This document shows, piece by piece, positions 59,318 to 64,000 of a stretch of 64,000 bases of DNA. Source of the stretch: Micromonospora sp. WMMD1155 (GTDB lineage Bacteria; Actinomycetota; Actinomycetes; Mycobacteriales; Micromonosporaceae); assembly GCF_029581275.1 (NCBI RefSeq), contig NZ_CP120742.1, positions 3,952,001-4,016,000 on the forward strand, in the 5' to 3' direction. How positions within the stretch are numbered: the stretch's first letter is position 1; each line of letters begins with the position of its first letter. The translations under genes were made by a program, and so were the position numbers. Under the pieces are notes generated by a model. The model searched no databases, was not told where the DNA came from, and was given only the letters and a program-made list of their open reading frames with translations.

Positions 59318-60319
59318 ATGCGCTCGTCCCGGACGGCACTGGCGGTCGCGCTGCTCGGCGTGGCGCTGGCGGGCTGCGTTGACACGACCAAAAGACCGGG
59401 CGGCGGCGAGGAGCCCGGACCGGCCGAGATCGTCGACGCGTGGACCTCCTGCGCCGAGGCGGCACCCCGTGCCGGTGAGGTGATCAGCGTGCCGACCACA
59501 CAGACGCCGGCGCCGGTCGGGCCCGAGCCGAAGATCGGGCGCATCGACCCGGCGTTCACACCGGTCGCCGTCGTGCTCTGCGGGCGGGAGATCCGGCCGC
59601 GTACCAACGGGGGGCAGGAACAGACCGCCACCGAGCGGCGCGCCGATGACATCGCCGCGCTGCTCGCCGCGCTCCGGCTGCCCGACCAGCGGGCCGACGG
59701 GGAGATCGCCTGCACCCTCGACATGGTCATCCCGCCCTGGTTGGCCCTCGTCGACGAGCAGGGCCGCTGGATGCGGCCGTACCTGCCGACTGACTCCTGC
59801 CGTAAACCCCGCGCCGAGGTGAGCGCCGCACTGGCCGGGCTGCAGTGGAAGACGGTGGACACCCGTACCGTCGGGCAGGTCGAATCCGCGGCGGCCGAGG
59901 CCGCCGGATGCGCGCAGCGATGGTCGGACATGGTGTGGGTGGAGACCCGGCACGGCCGCCCGGGGCCGCCCGTCCCGGCCGTGCCGCCGGCCGCCGGGCC
60001 GCTGCGCCTCTGCGTCTACCAGGTCCCCCCGTCCCAACAGGGCGGCGACAAACCGGCGGGAGATTTCGTGTACGGCGGGCCGCTACCTGCCGAGCGTCAG
60101 GCGGGCGTGCTCCGGGGGCTGTCCAACCGTCGAGCGGTGATCGACTGCGCCACCCCGGCGTCCCGCTTCGCGGTGCTGCGTCCGCTGGACGGAACCGCCG
60201 GACCCGAGCGGTACGTGGAACTCGACGGGTGCCTTCGGTTCCTGGTCACGTCACCGAGCGGTGCGGCTCAGCTCGGCCAGGGCGACGACGCGCTGGCGAA
60301 GCTGCTGGGGCCGGTCTGA
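59318..60319 (+). CDS. Lipoprotein of unknown function with conserved Cys residues
   Basis: A 333-residue secreted lipoprotein. The signal peptide has a basic MRSSRT head and ends at VALAGC (Cys20). About six further Cys are present (for example VVLCGREI, IACTLDM, DSCRKP, GCAQRW, RLCVYQV, IDCATP and DGCLRF), probably in disulfide bonds. No enzymatic motif is seen. ATG at 59318 is preferred; GTG codons at 59306 and 59309 also fit. It may be partnered with the divergent lipoprotein gene (inference). Confidence 0.82.
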   Translation: MRSSRTALAVALLGVALAGCVDTTKRPGGGEEPGPAEIVDAWTSCAEAAPRAGEVISVPTTQTPAPVGPEPKIGRIDPAFTPVAVVLCGREIRPRTNGGQEQTATERRADDIAALLAALRLPDQRADGEIACTLDMVIPPWLALVDEQGRWMRPYLPTDSCRKPRAEVSAALAGLQWKTVDTRTVGQVESAAAEAAGCAQRWSDMVWVETRHGRPGPPVPAVPPAAGPLRLCVYQVPPSQQGGDKPAGDFVYGGPLPAERQAGVLRGLSNRRAVIDCATPASRFAVLRPLDGTAGPERYVELDGCLRFLVTSPSGAAQLGQGDDALAKLLGPV

Positions 60320-60349
60320 GCGTCGGGGGGTCGCGCTAGCGTCCCGTTC

Positions 60350-60784
60350 ATGGCAGCTCGAATCTCCCTGACCCTCGACTCGACCGACGCCGGGGTGCTC
60401 GCCGCGTTCTGGAAGACCGCCCTGGGTTACATCGACGAGCCACCACCACCGCCCTTCGCTACCCGGGAGGAGTGGCTGGCGCAGTTCGACCTACCGGAGG
60501 ACGACGTACCCGAGGACGGCGCGTGGCTGTGCGACCCGGACGGTGTCGGTCCGTACCTCTCCATCCTCAACGTCCCCGAGCCCAAGACCGCGAAGAACCG
60601 CCTCCACATCGACATCCGGGTGCCGGGCCACGGCAGCCCCGACGATCGGTGGGCGCGGATCAGGGCCGAGGCCGATCGTCTCGTGCGGGCAGGTGGGACA
60701 GTGCTCCGAGAGGACGAGCTGCACCACGTGGTGATGGCCGACCCGGAGGGCAACGAGTTCTGCGTGGCGGCAACCTCGGCCTGA
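60350..60784 (+). CDS. VOC superfamily protein (glyoxalase-like)
   Basis: A 144-residue protein with glyoxalase-like modules, starting LTLDSTDAGVLAAFWKTALG (about 6-25). The later parts are KNRLHIDIRVPG (about 83-94, with the His of the second module), a VRAGGTVLRED strand and the terminal HHVVMADPEGNEFCV. It is typical of small actinomycete VOC proteins, some of which give drug resistance; the role here is unknown. TAGCGT ends seven bases before the ATG, so the mRNA may be leaderless. Confidence 0.93.
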   Translation: MAARISLTLDSTDAGVLAAFWKTALGYIDEPPPPPFATREEWLAQFDLPEDDVPEDGAWLCDPDGVGPYLSILNVPEPKTAKNRLHIDIRVPGHGSPDDRWARIRAEADRLVRAGGTVLREDELHHVVMADPEGNEFCVAATSA

Positions 60785-60792
60785 TGGCGGTG

Positions 60793-61839
60793 TCACCAGG
60801 TGTCCGGGCGGTCGAGGTCGCCGCCCGGCCGGTAACCGCCGAGGATCGCCAGGCCCTCCGCCTCGGTGTAGCCGCTGCCCCGACCCTTGCGGAACGCCTC
60901 CACGAAACAGGGCTTGACCACCATCTCCAGTACGTCGCTGCCCTGCCGCCGGGCCCGGTAGGGGCCCGCGACCAGGTCCCCGCGCCCGGCCTCGTAGCCG
61001 TCCGGCGCGTGCTGCGCCCGCACTGTCAACCAGCGACCGGCGTCGTCACCGACCACGAGTGAGCCGTCCACGAAACGGCTGTCCCCCGAGCGGCCGAGCG
61101 TGACCGAGCATTCGAGCAGCCGTCCACCGGGCGGCAGCGACTCCAGGCGGAACGGCACGACGCAGCGGTGTGCGCCGTCGAACCGGACCCGGGCGGCGGT
61201 GCCGGTCGCCTCGTCCTGGGTGGTCGCGTACATGTCCACCTGGGCCCAGAGCCCGTCGGTGGGCTGCCACCGTACGAACCACAGCTTCCGGTCACCGGAC
61301 GGGTCGTACCAGGCGACCCCCGATCGGTCGCCGACCCGCGCCTCGGTGCGTGGCTGCGGTCGTCCGGCCGACGACAACGTCTGTTGCAGCCCGTCCAGCG
61401 CCGCCACACTGCGCGCCAACGCGAAACGGGCCTGCCCTCTCGGGCCCCGGAACTCGACGCTCTCGACGCCCCGACCGGCGTGCCACGTGGCGTACTCAGC
61501 ACCGTCGAGCAGGGCGTCGGGCGAGAAGTGCACGGTTGCGGGGTCGGCACCGACCTCCTCGGGACGGGCGGTGGCACCGCGCTGCCCCGGCGCCTCCGGC
61601 AGCATGACCGCCGCCGGCATGATCGGCTCGTCGGCGTTGCGGCCCATCGGGAACGCCAGGACGACCGAGGTGACAGCCACACAGACCGCCGCCACGCCCC
61701 CGGCGATCAACCCACGACGGCGCAGCCTGAGCCGGCGACCACGTTGACGGGCCTGCGCGACGATCGGAGTGGGGTCGACGTCACCGCCCGCGCGGTGCTG
61801 GAGAGTCGCGGTGAGCCGCTGATCGAGATCGCTGAACAT
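60793..61839 (-). CDS. Membrane protein encoded with the SigE-family sigma factor
   Basis: A 348-residue protein with a short cytoplasmic head (DLDQRLTATLQHRAGGDVDP and a basic RRLRLRRRG), one membrane helix (about 43-64), and a large external domain of beta type with three or four Cys. It has no zinc anti-sigma motif (HxxxCxxC). Its start overlaps the sigma factor stop as TGATG. A single membrane helix and this linkage make it a likely regulator of that sigma factor, but this is inference. Similar proteins often follow SigE-type genes in actinomycetes. Confidence 0.82.
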   Translation of the reverse strand: MFSDLDQRLTATLQHRAGGDVDPTPIVAQARQRGRRLRLRRRGLIAGGVAAVCVAVTSVVLAFPMGRNADEPIMPAAVMLPEAPGQRGATARPEEVGADPATVHFSPDALLDGAEYATWHAGRGVESVEFRGPRGQARFALARSVAALDGLQQTLSSAGRPQPRTEARVGDRSGVAWYDPSGDRKLWFVRWQPTDGLWAQVDMYATTQDEATGTAARVRFDGAHRCVVPFRLESLPPGGRLLECSVTLGRSGDSRFVDGSLVVGDDAGRWLTVRAQHAPDGYEAGRGDLVAGPYRARRQGSDVLEMVVKPCFVEAFRKGRGSGYTEAEGLAILGGYRPGGDLDRPDTW

Positions 61840-62336
61840 CAGAACTCTCCTGCCCGTGCGGGGGTCGGTGCTTCCTGCCGCTTGCGCAGCGTCGCCAGGG
61901 CACGCTTCGCGTGGGTGCGTACGGTGCCGGTCGAACAGGCGAGGATCTCCGCGATCGACGTGTCGTCGAGATCCTCGTAATAGCGCAGCACGATCACGGT
62001 GCGCTGACTCCTCGGCAGCTCACGGACGAGCCGCCACAACGCGTCGCGCTCGGCCACCGTGGCCGCCTCGTCCGCGGCACCCGCCCGGTCGGTCACCGCC
62101 GCGACCGACACCTCCCGACTGCTCCGCCGCCGCCACCACGAGTGGTGGGCGTTGACGAGCATCCGCCGGACGTACGCGTCCGGCCGGTCCGTCCGGGAGA
62201 TGCGCCCCCAGCGGGCGTACGCCCGCGCGAGGACCTCCTGGACCAGGTCCTCGGCCCGATGCTCGTCATCGGTCAGCAGTCGGGCGAGCCGCACCAGCGC
62301 CGAAGTGCGAGCGAACGCGTACTCCTCGAACGTCAC
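61839..62336 (-). CDS. SigE-family ECF RNA polymerase sigma factor
   Basis: A 165-residue ECF sigma factor. Region 2 shows FARTSALVRLARLLTDDEHR and AEDLVQEVLARAYARWGRI followed by RPDAYVRRMLVNAHHSWWRR, a signature of the SigE family of Streptomyces/Micromonospora. Region 4 has LPRSQRTVIVLRYYEDLDD and ACSTGTVRTHAKRALATLRK. It starts with GTG. It is the first gene of a two-gene operon with a membrane protein. The conserved partner is often required for control; signal and regulon are unknown. Confidence 0.95.
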   Translation of the reverse strand: MTFEEYAFARTSALVRLARLLTDDEHRAEDLVQEVLARAYARWGRISRTDRPDAYVRRMLVNAHHSWWRRRSSREVSVAAVTDRAGAADEAATVAERDALWRLVRELPRSQRTVIVLRYYEDLDDTSIAEILACSTGTVRTHAKRALATLRKRQEAPTPARAGEF

Positions 62337-62436
62337 GCCCTATTAACGCCGTAGGTCGACCGTCCCGTAGACATCGGTTGGGCGGTTCTTGCTTCGGTTA
62401 GCCCGGCGCGGCGCGTACTCCAATTGCAGGCCCCGG

Positions 62437-62967
62437 TTACGTTCGGCGCTCGTCGTTGCTGGTGGTCATGGCCATGCCGAACAGATTGACCAGGCGGTAC
62501 CTCAACACTCGGGCCTGCCCCAGGGAGAGCCTAAGCTCGGCTGCGGCGTCACCCTCCATGCTCGTCAAGCTCACCATCGGTCCGGTGGCAGAGTGCAACG
62601 CTTGCACCAGGGCCATCTCAACGATGGAGCTTTCCGGTCGGTTGGTGTCCAGGATCAAATTTGGCGAGCGGTGCCGGCCCCTGTGGTCGCAGCCGCCACG
62701 ATCGCACCAGCGAGGGTGGCTCGGGTCGGCGGGTTCGGTGGCAAGGGTGCCGGTCGGGAACACGTGTACGTAGCCGCAGGGCCGCTCGACGTCGGGCGCC
62801 ATGCCGACCGGCTGGGCGTTCATCCCGGCCTTGGTCGCCACAGCCGTCACGTGGATGGTGTGGGCAGGACAGGTGTACGCGCAGGCGTCGAGTGAGTCTG
62901 CCGTGTACAGCTCGATGCGTACCGTCGCAGGCTCTCCGCAGACGGGCGGGGTGGGTAGGGTTCGCAC
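62437..62967 (-). CDS. Cys-rich hypothetical protein, possibly of a mobile element
   Basis: A 176-residue protein. Cys occurs near the N-terminus (PVCGEP, ACAYTC) with a nearby His (CPAHTIHV), and the middle has HPRWCDRGGCDHRGRHRSP, together able to form a zinc site. The C-terminal third is helical and has SLTSMEGDAAAELRLSLGQA. I do not recognise a family. GGAGG lies six bases before the GTG. Third-position GC is visibly lower than in the rest of the window, in line with acquired DNA. It is divergent from the GntR gene across a large palindrome. Confidence 0.72.
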   Translation of the reverse strand: MRTLPTPPVCGEPATVRIELYTADSLDACAYTCPAHTIHVTAVATKAGMNAQPVGMAPDVERPCGYVHVFPTGTLATEPADPSHPRWCDRGGCDHRGRHRSPNLILDTNRPESSIVEMALVQALHSATGPMVSLTSMEGDAAAELRLSLGQARVLRYRLVNLFGMAMTTSNDERRT

Positions 62968-62993
62968 GGGTCGCCTCCTAGCTAGGCGATCAA

Positions 62994-63030
62994 GGCCCCC
63001 GGCCAGCGGCGCAATCGCTGGTCGGGGGCC
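62994..63030 (-). other. Hairpin in the 5' leader of the Cys-rich gene
   Basis: GGCCCCCGGCCAGCG (62994-63008) pairs with 63016-63030 with one mismatch (a G-U pair in RNA). It lies between the large palindrome and the ribosome site of the reverse-strand gene, so it would fold in that gene's leader mRNA. It could be a premature terminator or an mRNA stabiliser. Confidence 0.5.
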
Positions 63031-63053
63031 GCTTCGCTCCGGCCAGGACAAAC

Positions 63054-63098
63054 GTACAGGCTCTAGACGTCTAGTAGCTAGACGTCTAGAGCCTGTAC
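63054..63098. promoter_or_regulatory. 45-bp perfect palindrome, probable operator of the GntR regulator
   Basis: Arms 63054-63074 and 63078-63098 are exact 21-base complements around a TAG centre. Each arm contains CTAGACGTCTAG, itself a 12-bp palindrome, so two equal dyad sites are placed symmetrically. A further CTGTAC/GTACAG pair lies at 63093-63116. The element lies between the two divergent genes and 45 bases before the GntR start, the expected place for an autoregulatory operator. Confidence 0.8.
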
Positions 63099-63142
63099 AA
63101 CCCTGAACACGTACAGATCATGTGCGTGTCTACGCTCCGGCC

Positions 63143-63376
63143 ATGACGAGCCCGCTGTCCAGTGTGCCGATCTACCGGCAGTTGGCGGACCTGCTCGCGA
63201 AGCAGATCGAGGAAGGCAAGCTGCGCCCCGGGCAGCCGTTGCCGAGCGAGCTGCATCTACAGCAGACCTACGGCGTAGCACGGGGCACGGTACGGATGGC
63301 CATGCGCGAACTACGTGACAGAGGCCTGGTCGTCACCGTCCACGCGAAGGGCACCTTCGTTGTCGAACAGAGCTGA
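63143..63376 (+). CDS. Minimal GntR-family regulator (DNA-binding domain only)
   Basis: A 77-residue protein consisting of a GntR winged helix: PIYRQLADLLAKQIEEGKLR, PGQPLPSELHLQQTYGVARG and TVRMAMRELRDRGLV, then a VHAKGTFVV wing. No effector domain follows. Such short GntR proteins (KorSA-like) are typical of actinomycete plasmids and integrative elements and of accessory gene islands. The ATG at 63143 lies six bases after TACGCT, so it is probably leaderless; a GTG at 63122 is also in frame. It most likely binds the adjacent palindrome. Confidence 0.9.
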   Translation: MTSPLSSVPIYRQLADLLAKQIEEGKLRPGQPLPSELHLQQTYGVARGTVRMAMRELRDRGLVVTVHAKGTFVVEQS

Positions 63377-63419
63377 CCTCGGCTGACGCTGCGTCTTCCT
63401 CGGTGAGCACCTGGCGGTG

Positions 63420-63806
63420 TCAGATCTGCTGGACGATCTGGATCGGGTTGCCGTCCGGGTCGGCCACCCAGGCGATCAGCAGGCGATCGAGCCACCGGTG
63501 GGGTGCGGCCAGGGCAGGGACACCGTTCGCCGTGAGTTCGGCGTACGCGGCGGCGGTGTCGTCGGTCCAGAGGATCACCGCGGCCCGCTGGCCGTGGGGT
63601 ACGGGGTCGAGCCCGTGGTCATCGCGGGTGGAGGACACCGAGGCGATGCCGATCTTGTAGGCGTCGAGCACGAGATCGACGTGAATGGGCTCGCCCTCGG
63701 TCGGCACCCGGAAGGTCTCGGCGAAGCCGAGGCCCGCGTAGAACTCTGCCGTGCGCGTAACGTCCTCGCTGAAGAGGATCACCTGAGGAGTGCGGAACAT
63801 CGACAC
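63420..63806 (-). CDS. VOC superfamily protein
   Basis: A 128-residue glyoxalase-fold protein, with VILFSEDVTRTAEFYAGLGF near the N-terminus, IHVDLVLDAYKIGIA (about 41-55) and the closing WLDRLLIAWVADPDGNPIQI. The first-module His of typical metal-binding members is not obvious, so it could be a binding protein. It starts at GTG 63806 or ATG 63800. It is convergent with the GntR gene (43 bases between stop codons). The 194 bases from its start to the window end hold no gene I can support. Confidence 0.9.
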   Translation of the reverse strand: MSMFRTPQVILFSEDVTRTAEFYAGLGFAETFRVPTEGEPIHVDLVLDAYKIGIASVSSTRDDHGLDPVPHGQRAAVILWTDDTAAAYAELTANGVPALAAPHRWLDRLLIAWVADPDGNPIQIVQQI

Positions 63807-64000
63807 GGGCCGACGCTATCAGCGCACGGGAGCCGCGATGTGCGCGCTGGCAGCTACAGCCCAGGGCTTGACGTGGTCGCCGCTGAGTTTTGCCGTTGGA
63901 CGGGCGGATCCGCTTCGACTGTGCCAGGGTCCTGTGTCTCGTGGGAGCGGCCGTCCGGTCGTTCTTCGTTATCGCCCCAAGACCCGCAGCGCCTCGCTGG

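Noticed and set aside
63807-64000. A gene at the right edge on either strand
   Set aside because: Reverse-strand readings end in stops or lack a start; no domain is visible in 194 bases. The flanking sequence is needed.

Overview
The window is about 70 % GC or more, with strong GC bias at third codon positions and many GTG starts. Its gene families (a conservon, F420-type PPOX oxidoreductase, SigE-family sigma factor, DUF6158, DUF6232 and DUF3817 proteins, a Streptomyces-type xylose isomerase) point to a filamentous actinomycete, most likely Micromonospora or a close relative in the Micromonosporaceae. That assignment is inference from gene content and protein style, not from a marker gene. 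No rRNA, tRNA, CRISPR array, complete insertion sequence or replication origin was seen.

Layout. 1-3.5 kb: a sodium:solute symporter with a small partner protein, then two secreted or membrane-anchored proteins sharing a C-terminal domain. 3.8-7.9 kb: a complete conservon (kinase-like protein, roadblock, DUF742, GTPase), followed by a lactonase-fold protein. 9.1-12.6 kb: a solute-binding/von Willebrand factor A protein and a polyprenyl-phosphate sugar transferase. 12.6-16.1 kb: two SpoIIE-type phosphatases flanking a MarR regulator. 16.3-21.8 kb: ROK repressor divergent from xylA-xylB, then an MFS transporter. 21.9-28.2 kb: an alpha-glucoside uptake and hydrolysis operon (binding protein, two permeases, LacI regulator, GH13 enzyme) with a LacI-type operator in front. 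28.4-34.4 kb: an M23 peptidase, TspO, a metallophosphoesterase with a 47-residue membrane protein, a BON protein with a nucleotidyltransferase, a thymidylate-kinase-like protein and two SDR proteins. 34.5-37.7 kb: murR-like regulator, murQ and a primary-like sigma factor. 37.8-44.5 kb: an NlpC/P60 peptidase, a run of small conserved actinobacterial proteins, and DAHP synthase behind an aromatic leader peptide. 45.3-54 kb: an M16 protease pair, asd, a PPOX enzyme, a CBS protein, an SCP2-like protein coupled to a glycogen-debranching-type glycosidase, and a PlsC acyltransferase. 54-62.3 kb: a broken AraC-type gene, a three-gene two-component operon, small lipoproteins, VOC proteins and a SigE-family sigma factor with its downstream membrane partner. 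62.4-63.4 kb: a lower-GC pair of divergent genes around a 45-bp palindrome, which looks like a remnant of an integrative element.

How the genes work together. Xylose use (16.3-20.2 kb) is repressed by the ROK protein at a promoter whose -10 region overlaps an inverted repeat. Alpha-glucosides enter through an ABC system that lacks its own ATPase and are cut by the operon's GH13 enzyme. Cell-wall recycling is represented by MurR/MurQ and two wall peptidases. The most interesting regulatory feature is upstream of DAHP synthase, the entry step of aromatic amino acid synthesis. There a 19-residue reading frame with adjacent Tyr-Arg-Trp-Phe codons precedes a terminator hairpin, which is the arrangement of a transcription attenuator. 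Other notable features are a family of three palindromic intergenic elements with a shared loop sequence and a group of about eight genes that look leaderless.
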